DNA of 64,000 bases from Chaenocephalus aceratus (taxonomy: Eukaryota > Chordata > Actinopteri > Perciformes > Channichthyidae): positions 150,054 to 214,053 of the forward strand of contig JAMFTG010000134.1 in NCBI GenBank assembly GCA_023974075.1, given 5' to 3'. Of the stretch, positions 34,226 through 43,800 are shown in pieces. Numbering within the stretch: position 1 is the stretch's first letter; the number at the start of each line of letters is the position of its first letter. Position numbers and translations under genes: made by a program. Below the pieces are notes generated by a model. The model saw only the letters and a program-made list of their open reading frames with translations. It was not told where the DNA came from and did no database searches.

Positions 34226-36706
34226 GATCTATTAAAATGCAATATAAACGAAAGTGCCATAATATTTATTGTGCAAACATTTTAACATGAATATTGCTAA
34301 GTCCTCTGTTCAGTCTGCTCCCAACTGTATTCTCTCCCATTATTCACCACTGTTCCTATTCTTGCTCTGCTTTTTAGGGCCCAGGAAACAGATGAAGAGG
34401 ATGTCCCTTTCACAAAGGAACCTTCTTAACCTTCTTCCTAGACTAGAGTTCTGTATTGCTTTTTTGTAAATAGTTGCTTTTTTGTAAATAGTTGTTTGTA
34501 AATATTTGTAAAATGCCCCCACCCACAATTGTTGTTTGCACAATTATGCTTGTGCGAACAACAATTGTGGGTGGGTGCTTATTGTGCTGCAGACGTTGAA
34601 GGACCTGAGTCTCCTGAGGAAAGACAGGTGAAAGGTGAGGAGAGGTCATGGCTTGGAAGGTTTTATATCCTGTGGTGTCTCAACAGAACTTAATATGAAT
34701 TGCTTTATTGTCTCGTCGCTGGATCGCCTCCCCCTGGCAAAGTGGCCTCGTCATTTTAATTTGTATTGGTGACAAACCTGTTTTTGTTGCTCTGTTGAAC
34801 CGATTCAACAGGAGCTTCTGTAAATAGTTTTGTAAATAGTTTGAATATTTATCATAGTATCATTTTCAGTCTCCCACTCTCTCAATTTAATTTATCGTTT
34901 CTTTGCCCCACCATATATTTTGTTGTCCAAGGGCACTCATTTGGTCTGTGTTGAAGATTGTTTTACACTTTAGATTAATCAAAATTGTGTTTTTTGGCTG
35001 AATTAATCTTTTTCTGTTGAACCCTAACCCTCTTTGTTCTCATTCTCATTCATTTGACTTTGTTTTGTTCTAACACACATCACTTTTTCCATACACTGTT
35101 CTTAATAAGTAATAGGCTACCAAGCTTTCCGTTGTCACCCTGCCTCTCCAAATGCAAAACTGTCAATAAAAAGTATGCAATAATGCAATTACAGCTGAAA
35201 AAGTACTTGGGTGTGTGTGTTTTTTTAATATATATATTTACCATTCAATAACGCAATCGCTGCTGTCTGTCTGTCCCGTATAAGAACATGACAGCGCAGC
35301 GCAACTATCCTACGGACGTGACTGACCTGACAGCGACAGCAACATAGCCTGCTTGTGCTACCACACTTTCCCCTCAAAATATCGTTAAATAACGAAACTT
35401 GTAAATATTGCCAATCCATACAAAGTGTAACCACATCATGTAAATATGAAAGCAATCTTTAAAAAATAACAGCGTTGGTTTAATCTATGACTATTTTGAC
35501 CATGTTTGTGCTGTTTTTGCCGTAGAGAAGCATTGCCACGGAAGTGCGTTTTGAACTATCCCGGCATACATAAACCACGTGACCGGCTGGCGGCGACATC
35601 AAAGAGTGTCGTAACTCTTATCTCTCTATGGCTCTGGCCCCACCATGAGAAATGATGTTAAAGTAAGCAAAATAAAGTCTGCCAACTCGCGCGGAGTAAA
35701 TTGCACAGACAGCAGTTAGTAAGACTGATTTCAGTAGCCACGGTTTTGAAAACTTTTGTCACGTAGTGATCGTCTTCTCAATAGAACATCTTTGATAACG
35801 GCGTGGTGTTGTTGCAGGAAGTCCCGACGGAGAATACTCTTGCTGTAGTACAGGTAACACATAACTGGTACGCAGGTTATGTGCTTAATCTGAAATGCGT
35901 ACCGTCACTTGTGTCACAAAGCGCATTTGCGTACCGACGTACATGTGAAGCTTTTCCAGAAGGCGGTTAGATCACCGGACGACAGAGTCGCTCTCCGTGT
36001 GCACAGACAGGCTGCTGTTAACGTCCGTCTGTACAACGGAACTGGGCCAAAACTACGCCAACCGGCTGCGGAGGGAGACTCCCCCCTTCACTGGAGAACT
36101 GCGCTAAAACAGCTGATCACAACGTTCACACTCTGTGGTCACGAAGTACTCCACTAGCCCCCCCCCTCTGTCGACTTTCCTGAAGTACTCCCCGGTTGAT
36201 AGAAATCAACACGTAATGAATTAAGACCCCACGGTTTGATGATTGATAGGTGTGTGGGTTGTCTTTCATTTTGACACGCAGAACAATGTTATAATAAACA
36301 TAGATACTGTATGTTAAATGGATATATCCGCCTTCTTTCATTTATCTTTCCATTCCCAACAATATACATAAATAAATGGCATATTTTGGACATAGTTCGA
36401 ATGGTGATTAATCATGATTAATACATTTTTAAGCTGTGATTAATCTGATTAAAAAATTGTAATCGTTTGACAGCCCTAATATATATATATATTAAATGTA
36501 CCTGTAGTTTTTGCACACCTGGTGGTAAAAAAAAGACTAGTAGTGAGCAAATGACATGAGCATTACTACTATGAACAAAACTAACCCTGGGGTCGTCTCT
36601 GGCAAACTTCTTGCCTTTTTCAAAAGCCTCGTCGATAGGTAAAAGCCCCGGTGCCTTTGCAGCTGGCTTTGGATTCGCCGCTAGTTTAGCAGCGCAGGCG
36701 TCTTCG

Positions 36707-37237
36707 CAGCGGCGTAGCTGTGGGTGGGACCGGGTGGGCCTGGGCCCACCCACATGCACGTCTGGCCCACCCACAGCCAATAAGCGCTTCATGAGCTTCA
36801 TGAGCTTCATGTGCCTTCTTAAATAGTGATGTCGTGTGAGTGGACCAGGTCAGACTGCTTGTGATATGCACCCCAGGAACTTGGTGCTGTCTGTAGTCTT
36901 CACTGCTGTGCCGTTGATGTGGAGTGGTAGGTGACAGTGCTTTTTGTTCCTGAAGTCGACAATAATCTCTTTTGTTTTATCGACATTCAGGATCAGGTTG
37001 TTGGTGTTACACCAGTCTGTCAGATGTTTCACCTCCTCCCTGTAGGCCTGTTCCTTGTTGTCCCTGATGAGTCCCACCACTGTCGTATCGTCCGCGTACT
37101 TTATGATGTGGTTGGTACTGAACCTGGAGCATAAGAATAAGCGTAGTAGTAGTACCGTTAAAGCTTAATATGTCTCCCCCTGGCCCACCTACATTTCTCC
37201 AGGCCCACCCACACAATAATTCCTGGCTACGCCACTG
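36707..37237. mobile_element. hAT non-autonomous element inserted in hAT transposase frame
   Basis: Ends CAGCGGCGTAGC and GCTACGCCACTG, with a perfect 8-bp duplication CGTCTTCG at 36699-36706 and 37238-37245. GTGGGTGGGC / GCCCACCCAC subterminal repeats. It carries a LINE reverse transcriptase scrap. Confidence 0.92.
36850..37135 (-). mobile_element. LINE reverse transcriptase scrap
   Basis: The minus frame has VKHLTDWCNTNNLILNVDKT followed by KEIIVDFRNKK, a standard non-LTR RT segment just after the YADD box. It is embedded in the element 36707-37237, where it looks like captured sequence. Confidence 0.8.
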
Positions 37238-37839
37238 CGTCTTCGTACGCTTTGAACACACCATCGTAGCGATGGCGATGTTTCAGGTGACTAATCCGGT
37301 TGGAAGTATTATAGCACGTTGCCTTTTTCCCTCCTTGTGGAACTTCTGCATCTGTTAATACAAATAGCAAGCGAACTATCTAACTCTGAAACTTTGAAAT
37401 AGTCCCATACTACCGACGACATGTTTGTTTACTGTCCTGGCTTCACGGCCGCACGCCATTTACGTCACAGCCAGGCATGAGTTATGGAGCGCTGGATTTG
37501 TGAAGAACTCTTCCTAAACCACTAACACCACAGTACTGGCAGAACGGGAGGAGCCGAGTGAAAAACAAGCGCCCCTCATCCCAATCCACCCACACCGCAG
37601 GACTTCTTTCTTTCTTTTACCCAAAAAATATATTGTATATTATCGGGGCTATTAATACTTTTATCGGGTTTATCGTGGATGACGTCATAATTCCTAATAT
37701 CGGTCCGATAATTATCGTGCACCACTAGGAACAACATTGATGTTGATCAGTGGGACTTGGCTTTGCTCCAAATACCTGTTGTATCAAGGAACAAAAGGGG
37801 CATAAAACACATTTAAAGAAAAGTATTATTAAAGTATAG

Positions 37840-38755
37840 AGCCTTTTCTTATCAAGCTCCACATTTGTGGAATCAGCTTCCAGTTTGTGTTCGGGCGGCA
37901 GACACCCTATCCGTTTTTAAGAGTGCGCTTAAGACCTTCCTTTTTGATAAAGCTTATAGTTAGGGCTGATTAGATTCAGCCCCTAGTTTTGCTGATATAG
38001 GCTTAGTTTGTCGGGGGACATCTTCCTTCTTCCTTCTCTCTGTCTGTACCTGTGTCCTCTCATGTTCCCATTAACCCAGCTTCCCCAAATGTCCTTCTTT
38101 TTGGTGTCTGTATACGCTGGGATCCGGAGTCATGGATGATCCCGCGGTCCTGTGTCCTGGATCGCGAGCGCTGGATCTTGAGTCGTGGCTGTGGTCCTGG
38201 ATGGATATCCTCGTGGATTCATCTTCCTATTATACACACATGCATTTCCAAACATCTGGACTACCTATGTTGCAAATGTATTATCTTTTCAATTTACACA
38301 CGGCATCTATTGCACGTCTGTCCGTCCTGGAGAGGGATCCCTCCTCTGCTGCTCTCCCTGAGCTTTCTCCCATGTTCCCTTTAAACTGTGGGTTTTCTCC
38401 GGAAGTGTTTCCTTGTACGATGTGAGGGTTTAAGGACAGAGGGTCTAAGGACAGAGGGTCTGAGGACAGAGGGTCTAAGGACAGAGGGTCTGAGGACAGA
38501 GGGTCTAAGGACAGAGGGTCTGAGGACAGAGGGTCTGAGGACAGAGGGTCTAAGGACAGAGGGTCTGAGGACAGAGGGTCTAAGGACAGAGGGTCTGAGG
38601 ACAGAGGGTCTAAGGACAGAGGGTCTGAGGACAGAGGGTCTAAGGACAGAGGGTGTCGTATTGTCATACTGATATTCTGTACACACTGTGAAGACCACTG
38701 AGACAAATGTAACGTTTGTGATATTGGGCTATATAAATAAAAAATAAACATTGAT
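37840..38755 (+). mobile_element. LINE 3' end in CMAH intron
   Basis: The plus frame ends AFSYQAPHLWNQLPVCVRAA..LKTFLFDKAYS-stop, a typical fish L2-type C-terminus, followed by a 3' UTR with a minisatellite and the end GGGCTATATAAATAAA. It lies between CMAH exons 38885-38805 and 37775, antisense. Confidence 0.85.
38430..38655. repeat. 15-bp minisatellite in LINE 3' UTR
   Basis: About 15 copies of GGACAGAGGGTCTRA, where TAA and TGA variants partly alternate into a 30-bp higher order. All three frames on one strand are nearly stop-free as an artefact. Confidence 0.93.
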
Positions 38756-39237
38756 TAAAGTACCAGATGTAATGAATTAAAGCAAGCTCAAAGACTGTAC
38801 TAACCAGAAGACAGGTCTCGCCGTGTCCCCAACATAAATGGGTACATCTGGCCTCCTCTTTGCCAAGTCTTTCAATGTTGGGTAACTACAAAATAAAAGA
38901 CGGTTCAAATCACAGATATACATAGAGCTCGGGGAAAAATGACCACTGCCAAATCTACTGAAGAATACAGAGTTATTGGCAAAGTCCTAATCACAATTTA
39001 TACAAAATTGCGAGTAAAACCTCCTCTCTGAATAGTCTTTTGGTATCTAGAAAAGACAGGACAGGTCATCTTAGTGACGGGAAAAGAAGGTAGACTATTT
39101 CGCACCATGTTTCTGTTAGTAAAAAACAATAATAATTGAATGACGTTATGATAACCAGCTATTAATGCTTGTTTTTATCTATTTATCTAAACCTCTTTTG
39201 CGGGTTAAAAAACTGAAAATTAATGAAATGTATCATA

Positions 39238-39366
39238 TCAACACATTTCACATAACTGTATTAGGTTAGTTGAAAGCAATAATATTAAGTTGAAGCAAAT
39301 GTGTTTTATTTAAACGTAATATTATTGCTTTCAACTAACCTAATACAGTTATGTGAAATCTGTTGA
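39238..39366. mobile_element. Hairpin MITE with 50-bp arms
   Basis: 39238-39287 and 39317-39366 are inverted repeats with about one mismatch (arm begins TCAACACATTTCACATAACT), separated by a 29-bp loop. It could be a small palindromic DNA transposon. No clear target duplication. Confidence 0.75.
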
Positions 39367-39521
39367 CGTAATACATAAAATGTTTGTTTTTCGCCATCAG
39401 CGTTCAGCTTTTTCTCTCTTTGTTCTGTTCTCACCGTCATGGCCTTTCTCCATGGAGATATTTTCCCTTACCTTAGTTGGCATCGAATTAAAAATGATCT
39501 ACCAGCTCATTTACTGAGATG

Positions 39522-39710
39522 TTAGCGAGGACAAGCGTGGAAGAAATTCTGAGTAAACAGTTCCCTTGTGTTTTCAGATAAATACTGTTTTGTGGTTACC
39601 TCTTTTTCAACATGTATGTGAACAGAAATGGAGCTCTCAAAGAAAACACAGGAATGATCAGAGAGCGCAACATCAGTCACCACGACGTCAGAGATATTCA
39701 GACCCATAAT
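39522..39710 (-). mobile_element. LINE endonuclease-region scrap
   Basis: The minus frame reads ISDVVVTDVALSDHSCVFFE, including the SDH motif at the end of an apurinic-type endonuclease, then EKEVTTKQYLSENTRELF. About 60 codons. Located between CMAH and SIAE. Confidence 0.65.
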
Positions 39711-39719
39711 TAAGAGTCT

Positions 39720-40751
39720 TCTTTTGCACTTCTGAATGTTGCTTCACTACATTTTTAGTACCACATTTGTCACAGTCAGGTGTTCAACCCTCCCCCAAGT
39801 GTTACGACAAAACGGCTAGTAAAGAGTTCTGCTATGTAGGCAGGGTTGCCAACTTGGGGTACCTGGCTGAAGTGAGATTTTGATATCATGGGTTTAATTA
39901 CACATATGCGCACTAAATGGTTCTACTAAATGACTGCTGTCGTGTCAGCAGCGGGACCTTAGGATATATATACAATATATACAAATAAACAATATTGGAC
40001 ACAGACTATAAAGGGCACACAGTTTCATTCACTAATGAAAGTCAAACACATGTTTGTTTATTGTGTGCCTGTAAGCAATTAATTGACTTATCGTAAGATA
40101 AATAAAAATGAACTCAATAAATTGCCATTTACATGAGGATGTGACTAGCAGTTCGAAAGGTTGTACTTGAATTATTATTATATATTATCATTATGTCAGG
40201 GGTCTAATATGCTCATACAACGGTGCCGACAATATTATCGTTTATCGCAATAATTTCCGGGAAAATGTATCCAACAAAATTAATTATCGTGAGAGGCCTA
40301 TACATGAAACACACACAAACAAATCTACAGACTTACTCCAAACTGCCAAATATATTAATTAACACACTCTATGTTGGCCTAGTAGAACAATAACCTATTA
40401 CTGCACCGAAAATCACTCCTAGCACCCTTATTACTTATCCTAGCTGCACAATCAACACATCGTGTATGATCGTAAGGAGACACAGAATCGAATGGTACCC
40501 ACCTCAACACTCAAATATTACAAATACACATCCAACTCACAGATGTAACCTTGCTTTGATTTACCCCTTTTAGAAGGGAAGGTATGGTAATTTGTTCTGG
40601 GAATGTCATTTTCGAGCCTGAGACCTGAAAAACCGGCTTAAGAGGGCCATCTCTGTTGCACACCACCCTTTTTTTGTACACACTAGTTTCCTTATTTGTC
40701 AGAAAGACTCGAATATTGAGTTCACTCCCAACTGGGAGGGTGTGAGAACAT
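39720..40751. other. Upstream region of SIAE, no gene recognised
   Basis: AT-rich. A minus-strand frame at 40511-40780 has no domain I recognise and no splice context. A CACGATAA-like hAT end (TTATCGCAATAATTTCCGGG) occurs near 40242. Confidence 0.4.
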
Positions 40752-40805
40752 CCAATAGAAAAGGGCAACACCTCCAACACTTCATCCCGCGTTCACAGTA
40801 TATAG
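40752..40805 (+). promoter_or_regulatory. Candidate SIAE core promoter
   Basis: CCAAT at 40752-40756 and TATATAG at 40799-40805, 59 bp before the SIAE ATG. Spacing is plausible for a CCAAT/TATA promoter with a short 5' UTR. Inference from motifs only. Confidence 0.35.
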
Positions 40806-40863
40806 TCTTTGTATCCACGTATTGAAGGAATTGGTCCTTAGTTGTTGAAATCATCTTTTTGTC

Positions 40864-43800
40864 ATGGAGATAAAACTTTGTGTTGTGTTTTTACTGATAA
40901 CAGCTTCTATTCACGACTGCGGTGAGTACCATCTGCCAAACTTTTTGTCAGCATTAACCTGTGGTGTAGTAGAAAATCTGGCCATGCCAAATTGGGATAA
41001 AAAACACTATTTGCCAGTTCATATATTTACTTACACTATTTCCATAATCACTTCTTTATGTATTGTGATTTGAATTCTTCTGCACTCCCTTAATATTCTT
41101 TCTCACTGTGTGTAGATGGGGTCCTGCGCTTTGCCTCCTACTATAAAGACCACATGGTGCTGCAGAAATCTCCAGAGAGAGCTGTAGTGTGGGGCTATGG
41201 ACCCGAGGGGGCACAGGTGTCACTCACCTTGTCAGGACAAAACCAACAGAACACCTCACAGGCCACAGTGACAAACGGTGAGTAAAGCCAGTTTCTGTCA
41301 GGGAAAGCAAGGCACTTATATTTAGCCCCTTTCCACACAAGGCAATTCTAGGTTTCTCAACCATTTGTGTTGTACCCATTTATATGTTTTTGTTATTATT
41401 TTGAACACTGGATGGCACAGGGTATTTAAGTGACCTCACCGGTACAGGTGCGAGTGATTGGGGCTGTGACGAGCTGTTGCTCGGCATTTTCCTTTCAAAT
41501 AGTTTGGTCCATGTCCACGCTCTGGAGTAAACATAATATCAGCTGAAAGTAAATGCAGGTCAATCAAGAGTTATTGCAATCTATAAAAATGTCCTTAGAT
41601 AACTGAAACAGCTTTCAGTCCTGAACTTGGAAATTAAAAACAAAGAGTGGGTTGGGTAGGCTTAATATAAAATAAATATTGACAATTAACAATGCGGTGG
41701 GTAGATCGATGGAAGTGCGTTATGGCTCATTGCTGTAAAGCAGGGATCACCAACTACATTTGTCCAAGGGCCGAAATGTAACCAATAGACACTATCGCGG
41801 GCCAGCGATTTTTATATAGCCCAGAATTTTATAAATAGTATTCAGATTACTTTTGGAATACTTTCTTTTTCCATAACAGATGGGTATGTTTTGGTGCACA
41901 GGAGACACTTATTTTACTGTTTTCATGGCTTATCAAGAACTCAAACACAACATCTTGGTGTCATTCTGGACAGCTCTCTCATCTGCACCCCACATAAGAA
42001 ACATCACCCGGACTGCATTCTTTGTACCGTCTTAAAACCTTTCCTTGGAATATGTTATGAATTGTAAGGTGTCCTTGGGTGCTTTGAAAGGCGCCCCTAA
42101 ATAGAATGAATCATCCTTATTATTTATTATCTGAAACGATGTAATAACTTTTAAAACTTTTTCCAGTCACTTGCCCCATGCCTTCAGCAGCAGCAGGCCA
42201 TTCACTTTGATTTCATCCCGTTAAGAAATGTCATCATTTCGACAATAAAGAAATGTTACATAAACGTTATCTTGCACATTTTATCTAACCATCTCCGTTT
42301 CTACCTTTCAATATATTATAAAAGAGATCTCTCTCTCTCATCTGCGTGCGGGGGCGGGGCCTCACAGACACGCTGCATCTCTCTCTCGCTCACAGACAAG
42401 CTGCAGCGCAGTGCAGTGTGCACACAGTTCTGCCGGTAATGAATATTAAATTTTGTGAGGAAACTTTCCCACCAATAATTCCAATAAGTATTCCAAAATG
42501 TATTCACTTCAGGTTTACGAAAGTAACTGCAATCAGTTTCAAATCACTCGTTTTTCAAATGTAACGCCAGCTGAATGCAGTTAGCCTACTTGATTTTTGT
42601 ATTCTGATTACGTAACGCCGTTACATGTATTTTGTTACAACCAGTCTATGGTTACAACCCAACCCTGCTTCTAGGCTACTCTCCCGCAGCTCCAGCCTCT
42701 CTGTTGGACTCTGTAGCAGCGGGGCTACTGCTGTGGTGCGGAGCGCATTAACCAGACTCTTCACAACGAAAGATCACTTCTTCTTCAGGGGAGGGAAGGT
42801 TTCACAGTACGCAGTCTACTGTCCCGCAGCTGCTGCCTCTCTGTTGGACTCCGGTACTGCACCTTACTCACGAGACGTTGTAAACAAAGAAATGGGTGGA
42901 ACGCAGTAACCACTCCGCCAACGCCACAGTCACCCCCGTCGTGCGGGCCGGATGAGAATGTCTGGTGGGCCGGATGTGGCCCGCGGGCCGCCAGTTGGTG
43001 GTCACTGCTGTAAAGTGTTCCATAGAAGAGTCAGTACTGAAGTTAACGTTTACGATGTTTAATAAAGATAATAATACAATAACCAAGGTAGGACTTGACG
43101 GTCAACACAAGTTACCAGAGCTTAGCTCACCCTCATTGTCATTCCACAGTCCCCACATACAACAGAGACCTGAGGCCTGTACTACGAAGCAGGATTTTTG
43201 CTTAGCGAGCTAACTTCAGGGAAAACTCGGGCTTTCCGGTCCTACGATGCTGGTTCTCTTTTTAGCGGGCTAGATAACTTATGCTGAGCGGCTAGCCTGC
43301 TCTGGAGCAGGATAGGTTCCAGGATAAAGGCCCTGACACACCAACCCGATTTTGGGAGTCAGAGGCCGTCAGAGGCCGTCAGAGGCTGTCGGGCATTCGC
43401 GGCGCCGTAGTCAGGTTGGTGTGTCCCGCACCGTCGACCGTGACACGCCTTATTTGGACTGCCAGACCCGATGCATGGCCGATTCAACATGTTGAATCGG
43501 CCATGCATCGGGTCTGGCAGTCGGACCAAATAATCACTCTGATTGGCTGTTCAGCTAGCGAATCAGTGCATGAGAAGCGAAGCGGAAGTGAGGGACGTAA
43601 ACAAACGATTTAAGAAGGCACACACAGACTGCTATTCATTTTCATCTCGTCATGGCGATCTGGAATGATGCAAACGAAGACCTGCTCATCACCTTGATCC
43701 AGGAGAGGCCAGCTCTGTATGATATTACGGAGAAAAGATACTCTTCTTCTTCTCTGTCTTCCGGTTGTTGCCTCTTTTGAATGACGAATACATACTACCG

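Larger units (their letters stand above)
31250..35636. mobile_element. P-element-like THAP transposon (innermost layer)
   Basis: Inverted ends of about 33 bp: left CAGAGCCCTAGAGATAC.. and right, reversed, CAGAGCCATAGAGAGATA.., both continuing AAGAGTTACGACACTC. A perfect GC-rich 8-bp target duplication GCCCCACC lies at 31242-31249 and 35637-35644. The related element at 52413-52420 shows the same octamer once, with no insertion (empty site). The inside encodes a THAP-domain protein on the minus strand. THAP plus an 8-bp GC-rich duplication is the P-element combination; Kolobok also has THAP but targets TTAA. Confidence 0.7.
31070..36478. mobile_element. TIR element (TAGKGCTGTCAAA family), second layer
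   Basis: Starts TAGTGCTGTCAAAATTATCG and ends with the inverted form TTTGACAGCCCTA; the subterminal parts are AT-rich (TTAACGCATTTAACGCATG). The flanks are (TA)n, so the target duplication cannot be read. A second, truncated copy lies at 52240-53045 and matches on both sides of the P-like insertion. Without that insertion the element is about 1.0 kb. Superfamily undetermined. Confidence 0.82.
36579..37355 (-). pseudogene. hAT transposase N-terminal fragment, BED zinc finger
   Basis: The minus frame reads YNTSNRISHLKHRHRYDGVF (the HxxxH part of a BED finger) then KAYED, is interrupted by the 531-bp element 36707-37237, and resumes DACAAKLAANPKPAAKAPG with LPIDEAFEKGKKFARDDP, the usual linker towards the hAT catalytic domain. 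The 8-bp duplication CGTCTTCG at the break lies in this frame. The catalytic domain itself is missing. Confidence 0.78.
30968..37727. mobile_element. BED-type hAT transposon (outer layer of nested stack)
   Basis: Ends TAGGGATGCACGATA and TATCGTGCACCACTA. The target duplication is GGAACAAG (30960-30967) versus GGAACAAC (37728-37735), 7 of 8 matching. Subterminal CCGATACCGATA repeats are present. Its own residual sequence at 36479-36706 and 37238-37727 encodes a BED zinc-finger transposase N-terminus on the minus strand. It has been opened by the insertions at 31070-36478 and 36707-37237. Confidence 0.88.
30756..38885 (-). pseudogene. cmah: CMP-N-acetylneuraminic acid hydroxylase remnant, transposon-disrupted
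   Basis: Three minus-strand exons in correct phase. Exon 38885-38805 encodes YPTLKDLAKRRPDVPIYVGD-TARPVF. The next exon is split: 37775-37728 gives W-YLEQSQVPLININVV and 30967-30941 gives VPFGVWQN. Exon 30837-30756 encodes VNEHLRFMILMDGVHPELDT-CLIVEYK. These align with the conserved central region of vertebrate CMAH, the cytosolic Rieske-type enzyme that converts CMP-Neu5Ac to CMP-Neu5Gc. A 6,760-bp transposon stack (30968-37727) lies inside the middle exon with an 8-bp target duplication. The 5' Rieske-cluster exons and the 3' exons are absent from the window. No stop codons or frameshifts occur in the surviving exons, so inactivation may be fairly recent, although splicing around the exon cannot be excluded. 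Confidence 0.85.

Noticed and set aside
38281..38751. Open frames of DPLSSDPLS / VLRPS repeats
   Set aside because: A 15-bp repeat gives stop-free frames; the context is the LINE 3' UTR.
40511..40780. 89-codon minus frame upstream of SIAE
   Set aside because: No recognisable family, no splice signals in phase, and it overlaps the likely SIAE promoter; a chance frame is more likely.
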